Origin: Massilia sp. W12
GTDB lineage: Bacteria; Pseudomonadota; Gammaproteobacteria; Burkholderiales; Burkholderiaceae_D
DNA length: 64,000 bases
Direction: 5' to 3'
NCBI RefSeq assembly: GCF_037300705.1
Contig: NZ_CP147776.1
Coordinates: forward strand, 2,666,001 to 2,730,000
The translations under genes were made by a program, and so were the position numbers. Shown one piece after another: positions 10,158 to 18,392 of this stretch. The number at the start of each line of letters is the position of its first letter. Positions within the stretch are counted from its first letter, which is position 1. The notes beneath the pieces are model-generated. The model made no database searches, was not told the DNA's origin, and was given only the letters and a program-made list of their open reading frames with translations.

Positions 10158-10165
10158 GTTGAACA
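10158..10165. repeat. IS66 target site duplication, right copy (GTTGAACA)
   Basis: Identical to 7646-7653. Deleting the element and one copy restores the toxin reading frame (codons ...GTT GAA CAC ACA AAT...). Confidence 0.95.
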
Positions 10166-10307
10166 CACAAATGACCCTTGCGGTCCTCACACGCATGCAG
10201 GGAAAGCAAAAGGGGAAGATCCAAGAAACTATGACTTTAAGCAAAATCCATATCAAAAAATAAACAACCCAAAAACAAACGATCATCATATACATTATGG
10301 TTTCTGA
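10166..10307 (+). pseudogene. cassette A2 toxin, 3' part after the IS66 element
   Basis: These bases continue, in frame, the toxin broken at 7653. They add a tail with TNDPCGPHTHAGKAKG, NPYQKINNPK and a terminal HHIHYGF before the TGA at 10305-10307. The His-rich C-terminus joined to the upstream GHVKVVVE suggests a metal-dependent nuclease of HNH/Endo VII style, which is inference. The stop overlaps the ATG of the downstream immunity gene by 11 bases, a normal toxin-immunity coupling. Confidence 0.82.
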
Positions 10308-10734
10308 AAAATTACATGAGAAAATTGTTGAGCTTCGTGCGAGACAATATGCATCCTCTCTCACTGGAGTGAAAATATCGAATGTTAGAAAGGAGGTTGA
10401 AGGCGAATTTGAGCGTTATAGGGAAAATATCCAAGAATTTTGCAAAATTGATTCAATTTCATCACAATCTTGGGAGGATTCAGAGAATGTCAATACTATT
10501 GCCAGATTTTTGTGCTCAAAAATTTCAGCGTACGATAGAAATTTATTTATTCCATTCGAGCGGCCCTTTTTTATCGAAATATATGTGGAAAATTGCATTA
10601 GTTTTCTAGAAAGTATTTGGAAAATAGAGGGTACACGTGACTTGACATTATATATGGTTTCGCCACCTGCAGTTATTCAACTTCAAGACCTTGAATATGG
10701 ATTTGCATATTTTGAGTTTCAACTTGATAAATAA
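10297..10734 (+). CDS. putative immunity protein of cassette A2 (145 aa)
   Basis: An intact AT-rich gene whose ATG lies inside the last codons of the interrupted A2 toxin. The protein is acidic, alpha/beta in character (SENVNTIARFLCSKIS, RPFFIEIYVENCISFLESIW) and unlike any family I can name. The role is inferred from position. It remains intact although its toxin is broken, and readthrough from the IS66 element on the same strand could express it. Confidence 0.6.
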   Translation: MVSEKLHEKIVELRARQYASSLTGVKISNVRKEVEGEFERYRENIQEFCKIDSISSQSWEDSENVNTIARFLCSKISAYDRNLFIPFERPFFIEIYVENCISFLESIWKIEGTRDLTLYMVSPPAVIQLQDLEYGFAYFEFQLDK

Positions 10735-10743
10735 TTTTGATTA

Positions 10744-10872
10744 CTTGCCGGGTTGTTCTCCTGCCATAGAACCTGTCGATGTCGACATGGACATCGCTTA
10801 TTACCATGGCGGCGGCGACAATAAAGAAGACAAAATTGGTGTTTTTGGCGGCCAACACGAAGCGGCGATAAA
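10744..10872 (+). pseudogene. vgrG fragment
   Basis: About 43 codons match an internal part of the VgrG encoded at 14402-16600. The fragment reads SPAIEPVDVDMDIAYYHGGG then NKEDKIGVFGGQ; the full gene reads SPAAEPVDGDTTIAYHHGGG then NKEDKIGIFGGQ. Similarity starts and stops abruptly, with no VgrG sequence on either side. It indicates that a vgrG-rhs junction once lay here, or that a scrap was carried in by recombination. Confidence 0.8.
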
Positions 10873-10988
10873 AGTATCCCGCATATACAAAAACCCTTAC
10901 TTAGGGAAATGCTGGTTTAATACAACGGTAGGTTGTCCTATCCTAATAAAATCACTGACTTAGGATGCAACTTTTTCTTGCAAGTTAA

Positions 10989-11279
10989 ATTAATCAGCGT
11001 TTCCTTAGATGTGGATATGTAAAAGCACGGGATACAGGTGCAAATCAAACCTGGAAACATTCCGATGGATCTGAAGTGTGGGTGCATAAATATGGAAATG
11101 TAAGTCCAAGTGGATATAAATCAGGAAATAATGCTCACGTTCATAAAGAAGATCCATGTGGAAATGAATTGGCAGATAAAGGAGTTCCAACATTGAATGC
11201 TGATGACATGCATATTGGTATAAAAAATCCTTCTAATTTACCAACAGTTCGTGGCCGACCACATGGGGATGGGACTTAA
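10989..11279 (+). pseudogene. headless toxin remnant, cassette A3
   Basis: The frame is open from just after a TAA at 10986 to the TAA at 11277-11279 but has no start codon with a binding site and no Rhs core. The encoded tail includes GYVKARDTGANQTWKHSDGS, an NNAHVHKEDPCGN motif and IGIKNPSNLPTVRGRPHGDG. The conserved His/Lys/Asp pattern looks like a complete catalytic toxin tip of about 90 residues that has lost its delivery part. I do not assign a family name. It is directly followed by an immunity-type gene. Confidence 0.65.
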
Positions 11280-11281
11280 AT

Positions 11282-11590
11282 ATGAGCTATGAATATTCAA
11301 TTAAGGTAGAAAAAGGGGAAGTAGATATTGTGCTTGAAATACTCAGGCAATCAAATTTTCTTATTTTCGAGAAAAACAATTGTCTGGCATTTAAGAAGGA
11401 AAGGGATAGTTCTTGGTTTCATGATTTCAGAGTTTTTAAAATCAATGATAAAGAATTATTTTTAGAAATTTCTGTGCGGAACTATGAATATTACGAAATG
11501 CTAAAAAAATCTCTCAGACGATGTAGTTATTTAATTACAGAGCATGAAGGAGAAGAGGTAATTTCATTAGAGGATGTTTTTAGAGTTTAA
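11282..11590 (+). CDS. putative immunity protein of cassette A3 (102 aa)
   Basis: An intact small gene starting two bases after the A3 toxin stop. The protein is charged and alpha/beta, with SNFLIFEKNNCLAFKKERDS and a C-terminal EGEEVISLEDVFRV, and low GC. The length and placement are typical of polymorphic-toxin immunity proteins. No family is recognised and the function is inferred from context. Confidence 0.58.
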   Translation: MSYEYSIKVEKGEVDIVLEILRQSNFLIFEKNNCLAFKKERDSSWFHDFRVFKINDKELFLEISVRNYEYYEMLKKSLRRCSYLITEHEGEEVISLEDVFRV

Positions 11591-11596
11591 AAAAGT

Positions 11597-11645
11597 GCTA
11601 AGAAACTGTTTGAAAACTCGAGATTTAGTCAAATTCCCACAATTT
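11597..11645 (+). repeat. spacer repeat shared with 34399-34447
   Basis: About 50 bases (starting CTGTTTGAAAACTC, later CAATTTCCATCCAA) resemble the stretch at 34399-34447 (CTGTTGGGAAACTC, CAATTTTCATCCAA). Both lie just after an immunity gene and before the next cassette. It may be the end of a lost mobile element or a recombination boundary. Confidence 0.45.
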
Positions 11646-11771
11646 CCATCCAACATATTAGTTGGATACAAGATGGTTTGCGCAAAAAAAAGTGTATAAT
11701 GACAATCAAAAAAATTGAAAATCTTTTGTTCGATTGTTTTCTTTGGAGGAATATTTCATGAAAGTTATTGA

Positions 11772-11976
11772 ATAGTTTCTAAGGCAAACTGCATTCCAAA
11801 ATATGCCAAAGATGCCAACATACACAAGGGAAAAATATCGCTATGGATATAAAGAGCACCCATTAAATGCAAGAGAAATCGCCGTCCATAACTATAAAAA
11901 GCATTTAAAATGGGAAGACAATGGACGTGAAGGTCATATTTACTATGGCCAACGACATTGCATAGAAGGAACTTAA
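11772..11976 (+). pseudogene. headless toxin remnant, cassette A4
   Basis: An open stretch after a TAG at 11769 encodes a short tail with PTYTREKYRYGYKEHPLNAR, then EIAVHNYKKHLKW and GREGHIYYGQRHCIEGT, ending 12 bases before the next immunity gene. It has no Rhs core, no credible start and only about 67 residues, so the toxin is truncated at its N-terminus. The His/Tyr-rich end is typical of toxin tips, but the family is unknown. Confidence 0.5.
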
Positions 11977-11988
11977 GGAAATAATAGA

Positions 11989-12384
11989 ATGTTACCTGAA
12001 CAAATATGTAAATTGCAAGAGAAAAAGCTGGCAAGGCGAGAGAAACTATTTGAAGAATTATGGAATGCTAGTAATAGCGAGTACTCTCGTGCCAGAGAAA
12101 TTACTGAATTCATTAAATTGAATGGTGGGAAATATGAAGATGTGTTGGTAATTCCTTCGGAGTGTTTGGCTGACCTTTTGAAATTATTAAGTAGAAATTT
12201 CTTTCTGGGTATGGAAGATAATAGGTTTGGATGCAAGAAGAGTGTTGCTGAAAAATTTATTTTGGAAAATAATTTAGATATCAAGAAATTTGAGTCATGG
12301 TGTAAGCAAGATAAGATTTTTCAAGATGGTGCTTTTTTAGGAATGCAGCTTGATATTTGGGGGGTATTAATGGACAGGGAGTAA
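11989..12384 (+). CDS. putative immunity protein of cassette A4 (131 aa)
   Basis: A TTAAGGAAAT binding site precedes the ATG. The protein is mostly helical with a Lys/Glu-rich N-terminus (LQEKKLARREKLFEELW) and ends LDIWGVLMDRE. No family is recognised. It stands between the A4 toxin remnant and the core copy of cassette A5, as immunity genes do throughout this array. Function is inferred from placement. Confidence 0.55.
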   Translation: MLPEQICKLQEKKLARREKLFEELWNASNSEYSRAREITEFIKLNGGKYEDVLVIPSECLADLLKLLSRNFFLGMEDNRFGCKKSVAEKFILENNLDIKKFESWCKQDKIFQDGAFLGMQLDIWGVLMDRE

Positions 12385-12404
12385 GAATTCGATTTGTCAT
12401 CGAA

Positions 12405-13063
12405 AACTCTACTACCATTGCGACCACATCGGCGTGCCGCTGGAGCTGCTCGACAGCGACGGCGACGCGCTCTGGTCCGCACGTCGCCTTACCTGGGGCA
12501 AGCTGCACGAGACGCAAGACAAGCATGCGAACCAGCCCTTGCGCTTTCAGGGGCAGTATTACGATGCGGAAAGCGGATTGCATTACAATCGTTACCGGTA
12601 TTATGATCCGGAGGTGGAGCGCTTTGTTTCGCAGGACCCGATTGGGTTGTTGGGTGGGGAGAATCTCTACCAATATGGGCCGAATGCGGAGGGGTGGGTT
12701 GATCCGCTGGGGTTAAAATACGTTTCGGGGCCACGTTCAACGAATGTAGTTAAAGGGAAGGATAAGCCTGGAAGCGCTAATATTTCTGAATGGATGCGAA
12801 CGATTTGTAGCTCAAATATTAGAAATGAAAGAGAAAAATTCTTAGGGGATAATTATGTAAAAGTTGGGCCTGGAAAATGGCGTAGCGCTGATGGAAAACG
12901 ACAATTTAGGGTGAATGAGGATGATTATGAAGGAGGGTACGGCATGGGAATGCCTGTTAAGAGAAATACACCACACATTCATTTTGAATTTTTGCGTGAA
13001 ACACCAGCTGGGAACTTTAAGGTAACAAAGAATGTTCACGTTCCAATAGATAAGGGTTGCTAA
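12405..13063 (+). pseudogene. silent Rhs-A tip cassette A5 (core copy plus intact toxin tip)
   Basis: Bases 12405-12717 copy the rhs-A core (YYHCDHIG...DPLGL, offset about 7094 from 5311-5621) and are in frame with a new tip of about 115 residues. The tip contains NISEWMRTICSSNIRNEREK, GDNYVKVGPGKWRSADG and a C-terminal NTPHIHFEFLRETPAG. The paired His residues in HIHF and the earlier basic segment suggest a nuclease, but I cannot assign a family. There is no start codon or ribosome binding site for the core part, so the unit is silent unless recombined into the full gene. Confidence 0.75.
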
Positions 13064-13064
13064 A

Positions 13065-13466
13065 ATGATTAAAATAAAGAGGTCACACGTTAGTAAATTT
13101 TCCTTGCATTTTGAATTTGATCTCAATGATGCAATTGAAATGAGAAAGATTTTCTTTAATTTAAACATGGACGAATCGCCAAGCCTCCGAGTTCTTTTTT
13201 TGTCTCGGAAAAGAGATGGTGAGTATGATCTCAGTGTAAAATTAAGTAATGATGAGAATTTATCATTGCGAAATGGTCGTTTGGTGTTGTTGGTTGATGA
13301 GGATACACGTGAACAAGCAATTTATCTTCTTGATGGCTATATTAATAATGGTTATTTCCCAATAGCAGAATTTTGTCAAATAGATTTCGATTATTTGAAG
13401 AACGATGTTATGTTATATTTTCATGGGAAAGAAATTAACGAAAACCAAAAATCAATAAAGTTTTAA
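13065..13466 (+). CDS. putative immunity protein of cassette A5 (133 aa)
   Basis: The ATG follows the A5 toxin stop by one base (TAAAATG), implying coupling. The protein is alpha/beta and acidic, with RHGEYD-like charged turns (KRDGEYDLSVKLSNDENLSL) and a hydrophobic REQAIYLLDGYI segment. No family is recognised. The gene is intact and AT-rich like other immunity genes here. Confidence 0.6.
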   Translation: MIKIKRSHVSKFSLHFEFDLNDAIEMRKIFFNLNMDESPSLRVLFLSRKRDGEYDLSVKLSNDENLSLRNGRLVLLVDEDTREQAIYLLDGYINNGYFPIAEFCQIDFDYLKNDVMLYFHGKEINENQKSIKF

Positions 13467-13531
13467 GAAAGACAACTGTGATAGGTTTTATCATTCTATT
13501 TAGTTTATTTTTTGGGGGGTCTCATGCAGGT

Positions 13532-13970
13532 TGGCCACTACCAGACGCAGCAGGAATAGTGCTGCCGGTAAATGCAGCGCGAAACGCGCGCCGCCAGAGA
13601 AGCAGGCAAAGATCGGCAACTCTACTACCACTGCGACCACATCGGCGCCCCGTTGGAGCTGCTCGACAGCGACGGCGACGCGCTCTGGTCCGCACGTCGC
13701 CTTACCTGGGGCAAGCTGCACGAGACGCAAGAAAAGCATGCGAACCAGCCCTTGCGCTTTCAGGGGCAGTATTACGATGCAGAAAGCGGATTGCATTACA
13801 ATCGTAACCGATATTATGATCCGGAGGTGGGGCGCTTTGTTTCGCAAGATCCGATTGGGTCGGATGGGGGGATTAATTTATATCAGTATACGGCGAATCC
13901 AATTCATTGGATTGATCCATTGGGTTTGGCATATATACCAGCACCAAAAGCGTTACCAGAGCCAACGTAA
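13532..13970 (+). pseudogene. truncated Rhs-A cassette A6
   Basis: A copy of the rhs-A core, with small changes such as ETQEKHANQ and a new junction GSDGGINLYQYTANPIHWID. It ends 13 residues after DPLGL (AYIPAPKALPEPT), so the toxin domain is missing. It is followed by an IS relict rather than an immunity gene. This is probably the decayed end of array A, where an insertion or deletion removed the toxin and its immunity gene. Confidence 0.72.
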
Positions 13971-14011
13971 CACATTGATTTGTACAGAAATTTTCACGCC
14001 GAACAGTCACT

Positions 14012-14098
14012 CCATTTTAATCATTCCTTGCAACTCTGCGCCCCCCCTTTCTTCAGTTTTCTCAATAAAATCAGGATGTTGGAAATTGTTCAGGAGCG
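14012..14098 (+). mobile_element. relict end of an IS5-like element
   Basis: These about 87 bases are a diverged copy of the right end of the IS5-like element at 28159-29654 (compare 29569-29654): ATTTTAATCATT, CAATAAAATCAGGA and ATTGTTCAGG are shared. The antisense peptide SIKSG-W-LFR is also conserved. No transposase gene remains, so it is a solo end. Confidence 0.68.
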
Positions 14099-14401
14099 CC
14101 TAAATAAGGAAGCGCCATAGCAGCACTTGTCCAATCTTTATCCGATAAATCATTCGCTTCGGATAAAAAGAAACATGGAAATTTAAAGAATGTATACAGT
14201 GTTGCGCAAGGTGCGTGCTGCGCCGCCACCATGCCCAGGCGCCGTTTGCACTTGGCAGCAATCCAGCGTTGCTAGCCGTATGATGGCTGAATAGTCATCC
14301 TTTGTTTATAATAGCGCTCAAGCCCCTCCCCTGTGCGCCGCAATCCACCGCACCCAGGCTTGCAGATTCCCCTATCAATTGTCTTTACGCACGGATCGCC
14401 C
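14099..14401. other. intergenic stretch before vgrG
   Basis: There is no gene here. The start (AATAAGGAAGCGCCAT at 14104-14119) resembles the vgrG to DUF6484-like junction at 16597-16612, so it may be a scrap of that operon. A TATAAT hexamer at 14307-14312 is a candidate -10 box for the vgrG operon, without a clear -35. Confidence 0.35.
14307..14312 (+). promoter_or_regulatory. candidate -10 box for the vgrG operon
   Basis: A consensus TATAAT about 90 bases before the vgrG ATG. The region around -35 is not convincing, so this is a weak prediction. Confidence 0.28.
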
Positions 14402-16600
14402 ATGCTTGCCAAACTCGCCTTGAACGCCAGCAAACGTTTAATGAAACTCTCATTCCTGCGCAATGATGGGCCAGCGGATACATTTTTGATTGAAAGCTTA
14501 CATGCGGAAGAAGAAGTCTCACGCGACTTTGAATACACCGCCCATGTGCTGTCAGACAATCCGGAAATTGCGCTCAAAGATGTGCAAGGCAAGCTGATCG
14601 GCATCGAACTCACGCGCGACGATGGCGGCAAGCGCTGGTTCACCGGCTATTGCTGGACCTTTGAGCTGCTGGAATATGACAACAGCGTCGCCACCTACAA
14701 ACTGACCCTGGTTCCCTGGCTGGCTTTCCTGCGCTTGCGCAAAGACATGTTCATTTTCCAGAACAAGACCTATATCGAGCAGACCAAGGAGATTTTTGAA
14801 GACTACGCCATGGCCAAGTTTGACCTCAAAGTCAGCAAGGCCGGCCACCGCCACACCTACTGCGCGCAATACGACGAAACCGATCACAACTATGTGCACC
14901 GGCGCTGGGAAGAAATGGGCTGGCATTACTGGTATGAGCACGACGCCAGCGGCCACCGCCTGATTTTGTCCGACCACTCGCCAGCGGCAGAGCCGGTCGA
15001 TGGCGACACCACGATCGCCTACCACCATGGCGGCGGCAATAACAAAGAAGACAAAATCGGCATCTTTGGCGGCCAGCGCGAAATCGCCTCCGGCAAAGTG
15101 AATTTATCCAGCTTTGATTTCAAACGTCCGACCCCGGCCCTGGTTGGCAAAACCAGCCAGCAGGAACAGGGACAAATCGCCAAGCTCGAAGTGTATGAAT
15201 ATCGCGGCCTGTATGGTTTTGTCGATGCCGACGAGGGCAAGTTTTACGCCGAGCGGCAAATGGAGCAAATCGAAGGCGATGCGAAAAGCTTTGCCGGGCG
15301 CGGCAATGTGCGCCAGATGCAACCGGGACGCTGGTTCACCCTCACGCGCGACCATCTGAAACAATTATTCCGTGGCCCCGGCCACAAATTTGAATTTCTG
15401 CTGCTGTCTGTCACCCACGATATTCACAATAACCTGCTGAATTCCGATGGCGGCATGGGGACATATGACAACAGCTTTGTCTGCCTGCGGCGCAAAGTCT
15501 TCTGGCGCCCGGCACGCGGCCATCACAGCGAAGACGTGCGCGTGCCCGGCGTGGACACCGCGATTGTGGTCGGCCCGCAGGGTGAAGAAATTTACAGCGA
15601 CAAATACAGCCGCATCAAAGTCCAGTTCCACTGGGACCGCATGGGCAAACAGGATGAAAACAGCTCACCCTGGGTGCGCGTGATGACGCCCTGGGCGAAT
15701 AAAGGCTTCGGCATGGTCGCCGTGCCGCGCATCGGCACCGAAGTCGTGATTCAATATTTGCAAGGCAACCCCGACCGTCCCCTGGTGGTGGGACAGTTAT
15801 ACAACGAACGCCACATGCCGCCCTGGACGCTGCCGGCCAATCAAACCCAATCCGGCGTGCTGACCCGCTCCAGCAAAGGCGGCGGGCCATCGAACGCCAA
15901 CGCGCTGCGCTTTGAAGACAAAAAGGGGGAAGAAGAAGTCTGGTTGCATGCGGAAAAAGATCAGCGCATCGAAGTCGAAAACGATGAAAGCCACTGGGTC
16001 GGGCGCGATCGCAAAAAAACCATCGACCGCGATGAAACGGTGCATGTCAAACGCGACCGCACCGAGACGGTGGACCACAATGAAACCATCACCGTACACA
16101 ACGACCGCAAAGAGCGGGTCGATCACAATGAAAAAATTTCGATTGGCGACAATCGCACCGAAGATGTCGGCAAAAATGAAAGCATCAGCATCGGCGACAA
16201 CCGCAGCAAGACCGTCGGCAAGAATGAAAAAGACAAAATCGGCAAAAACTGGTCGATCAATGTCGGCAAATTCAAGACCGAGACAATCGGCATGGCCTAC
16301 ATGCAAAACGTAGGCATGGGACGGATGGAAAACGTCGGACTGGCGTATAACCTGAACGTCGGCACCATGATGGTGAGCATGGTTGGCTTGAACAAAAACA
16401 CCATCGTCGGCAAACAATACACCTTGAACGTGGGCGGCGAGAGCACGATTCAAATGGATGGCGAAAGCATCACCCTCTCCGTTGGCAAATCCAGCATCAC
16501 GCTGAATAAAAATGGCGAGATCAGCATTGCCGGCGAAAAAATCACCATCGCCGGCAATGACAGCATTAACGCGATCAGCCCCAACATCAATAATAATTAA
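14402..16600 (+). CDS. vgrG: type VI secretion tip protein VgrG (732 aa)
   Basis: The ATG at 14402 begins at MLAKLALNASKRL, which fits the family; the open frame extends 23 codons further up without a better start. The gp27-like part covers about residues 15-390 (RDFEYTAHVLSD, HRRWEEMGWHYWYEHD). The gp5-like OB fold lies at about 395-475 (YSRIKVQFHWDRMGKQDENS, SPWVRVMTPWA, PRIGTEVVIQYLQG). The C-terminal third is a triple-stranded beta-helix with repeated DHNE/IGDNR/VGKNE units. It forms the puncturing spike that carries PAAR/Rhs effectors. It is the first gene of the second effector operon, 9 bases ahead of the next gene. Confidence 0.96.
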   Translation: MLAKLALNASKRLMKLSFLRNDGPADTFLIESLHAEEEVSRDFEYTAHVLSDNPEIALKDVQGKLIGIELTRDDGGKRWFTGYCWTFELLEYDNSVATYKLTLVPWLAFLRLRKDMFIFQNKTYIEQTKEIFEDYAMAKFDLKVSKAGHRHTYCAQYDETDHNYVHRRWEEMGWHYWYEHDASGHRLILSDHSPAAEPVDGDTTIAYHHGGGNNKEDKIGIFGGQREIASGKVNLSSFDFKRPTPALVGKTSQQEQGQIAKLEVYEYRGLYGFVDADEGKFYAERQMEQIEGDAKSFAGRGNVRQMQPGRWFTLTRDHLKQLFRGPGHKFEFLLLSVTHDIHNNLLNSDGGMGTYDNSFVCLRRKVFWRPARGHHSEDVRVPGVDTAIVVGPQGEEIYSDKYSRIKVQFHWDRMGKQDENSSPWVRVMTPWANKGFGMVAVPRIGTEVVIQYLQGNPDRPLVVGQLYNERHMPPWTLPANQTQSGVLTRSSKGGGPSNANALRFEDKKGEEEVWLHAEKDQRIEVENDESHWVGRDRKKTIDRDETVHVKRDRTETVDHNETITVHNDRKERVDHNEKISIGDNRTEDVGKNESISIGDNRSKTVGKNEKDKIGKNWSINVGKFKTETIGMAYMQNVGMGRMENVGLAYNLNVGTMMVSMVGLNKNTIVGKQYTLNVGGESTIQMDGESITLSVGKSSITLNKNGEISIAGEKITIAGNDSINAISPNINNN

Positions 16601-16609
16601 GGAAGCGCC

Positions 16610-17056
16610 ATGCGTAAGACCGCCTTATCCGCCCAGCCAGCCGCAACGGCCACGCCAGCGCAGAGCGCGCCAATCGCCGCCCGCGTCGTAGCGCAGGAAG
16701 GCGCGCAATACCGGCTGCAGACAGACAGCGGCGAAGTGTGCGCCAGCCTGGCCACCCACTTACCGCCCCTGGCGCCGGGGCAGGACGTGCTGATCGCCGG
16801 CATGCCCGGCGCGTATCTGGTGATTGCCGCCTGGCCGCACCCGGATGCGCCGCCGCTGTTGCAAATGCAAGAGGGGCGCTTGCGCATCCACGCCGCCCAA
16901 TTGCAACTCGATGCACTGCAAGAATTGGAATTGGTGTGCGGCGACGCCCGCATCCGTTTAAATCTGGCAGGACAAGTGCAGATCAGCGGCAACCATATTC
17001 TGTCGTCTGCGGTGCACAGCCAACGGATTGAGGGAGGCAGCATTGACCTCAACTGA
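16610..17056 (+). CDS. DUF6484/DUF3540-like VgrG-associated protein (148 aa)
   Basis: The start has an AAGGAAG binding site. Residues 24-75 form a small beta barrel-like region (ARVVAQEGAQYRLQTDSGEV, GQDVLIAGMPGAYLVIAAW). The C-terminus ends with the strand repeat QISGNHILSSAVHSQRIEGG, as seen at the end of DUF6484 proteins and VgrG beta-helices. Such small proteins sit between vgrG and DUF2169 genes and probably form part of the spike or loading complex. The exact family is uncertain. Confidence 0.6.
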   Translation: MRKTALSAQPAATATPAQSAPIAARVVAQEGAQYRLQTDSGEVCASLATHLPPLAPGQDVLIAGMPGAYLVIAAWPHPDAPPLLQMQEGRLRIHAAQLQLDALQELELVCGDARIRLNLAGQVQISGNHILSSAVHSQRIEGGSIDLN

Positions 17057-18392
17057 TTTGCAATTTAACCCGCAGCGCCTGCCGCCGCAGCCCGGCTTGC
17101 TGGAAGACATGCACGCGCAAGCCCTGCGCGCGCGCATCCGGCGCGTGATGAGCGCCGCCAGCCAGCAGGATTTATATGCGCTCAAAGCGCCGGATGAAAA
17201 GCTCGATGAACTCATCCCCGCCTGCAGCTTATACGGCGCAAGCGCGCTGGAATACTTCGCCAGCCAAACCCTGCACCCGGAAAAAATCCCCGGCCAGCGC
17301 GCCGCCAGCGTGTTTTTGCATCTGGCCCTGGCGCTGCAAATGGACGATCCCGGCTTGCTGCAACTGGTGCGCGCCTACTGGCCGCTGCAAGCGCAAGCCA
17401 CCCTCGAAGCGCTGTGGTTTTTCCCCGTACCGCGTAATCTGTTTGAGGTGCGCCAGCAACATATCGCGCAGCTCTGTAAGGCCGCACAAAACGACCGCCA
17501 TCTGTGGCCGCTGTGCCTGGAATTGATTGGCCGCTGCGACTATCAAGCGGGCCGCGCCGCCGCCCAAGCTCTGTTGCAAGACGCCGATTACGCCGGCGCC
17601 GCCTTGCTCGCGCTGGCCCGCCTGGGACAGCCGGCCACCCAGCTGACCAATCTGCACAGCCTGGCCGAATACGCCTGCCAGGGCGAAGCAGAAAACAATG
17701 GCTGGCTGGAGGTCTTGCTGCACATCATCAGCTGCCAACCGCGCGCGGCCAGCGACCAAATCCTGCAAATCCTGCAAGCGCAACAACCGCAACGCGCCGA
17801 ACTGGCCTGGGCCATCTTCGCCATGCGCTATCCGCGCCAAATGATGCAGCAAGCCATGGCCGCCCCGCAGCACCTGGCCGCGGATTGGTATTGGCGCGTG
17901 CTGGGCCTGTGCGGCTGGCTCGATGGTGTGTTGGCGGCGCTGCAGATACTCAGCCAGCAAGAAGACGCGCTCAGCATCGCGCAGCGCGACTTTCTGATGC
18001 TCAGCCTGGGCAGCATCCCGCCAGAAGCGCGCCAAACCCCGTTTGATCCAGCCGCTTTTGGCGCCGCCTTGCACAGCGCACTGCTGGAAACCTTGCGCAC
18101 ACTCGGTCTGACACTGGCGCCCGGCGCCGAATACCTGCAAGGCCCCGCCAGATGGGACGCACAAGCACTGTTTGGCGGGGCCGCGCCGGAATTACGCCTG
18201 CGCCATGGCCGCCTGATATCAGCGATTCCGGCTCTGGGCCAGGAACTGTTGGCTTTAAGCCATGCAGCACGCCAATGGCTGTACTTGGAACGCGCCGAAC
18301 TGGCGCGCCACCCGCTGTCACTGCAAGCGCTGGATGTATTCCGCCGTCAGCAAAGCGCGCTCATGATCGCCGAGGTCAGCGATGCGCTTTGA
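17043..18392 (+). CDS. TIGR02270-like repeat protein of the T6SS effector operon (449 aa)
   Basis: The TTG at 17043 is preferred because GAGGGAGG lies 5 bases before it; it overlaps the previous gene by 14 bases. The protein is helical and Ala/Leu/Gln-rich, with repeated LLALARLGQPATQL-type HEAT-like units, as in the TIGR02270 proteins that accompany VgrG and DUF2169 genes. It has no signal peptide or membrane segment. A scaffold or adaptor role in effector loading is inferred from its position between the small VgrG partner and DUF2169. Its stop overlaps the next start by 11 bases. Confidence 0.6.
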   Translation: MTSTDLQFNPQRLPPQPGLLEDMHAQALRARIRRVMSAASQQDLYALKAPDEKLDELIPACSLYGASALEYFASQTLHPEKIPGQRAASVFLHLALALQMDDPGLLQLVRAYWPLQAQATLEALWFFPVPRNLFEVRQQHIAQLCKAAQNDRHLWPLCLELIGRCDYQAGRAAAQALLQDADYAGAALLALARLGQPATQLTNLHSLAEYACQGEAENNGWLEVLLHIISCQPRAASDQILQILQAQQPQRAELAWAIFAMRYPRQMMQQAMAAPQHLAADWYWRVLGLCGWLDGVLAALQILSQQEDALSIAQRDFLMLSLGSIPPEARQTPFDPAAFGAALHSALLETLRTLGLTLAPGAEYLQGPARWDAQALFGGAAPELRLRHGRLISAIPALGQELLALSHAARQWLYLERAELARHPLSLQALDVFRRQQSALMIAEVSDAL

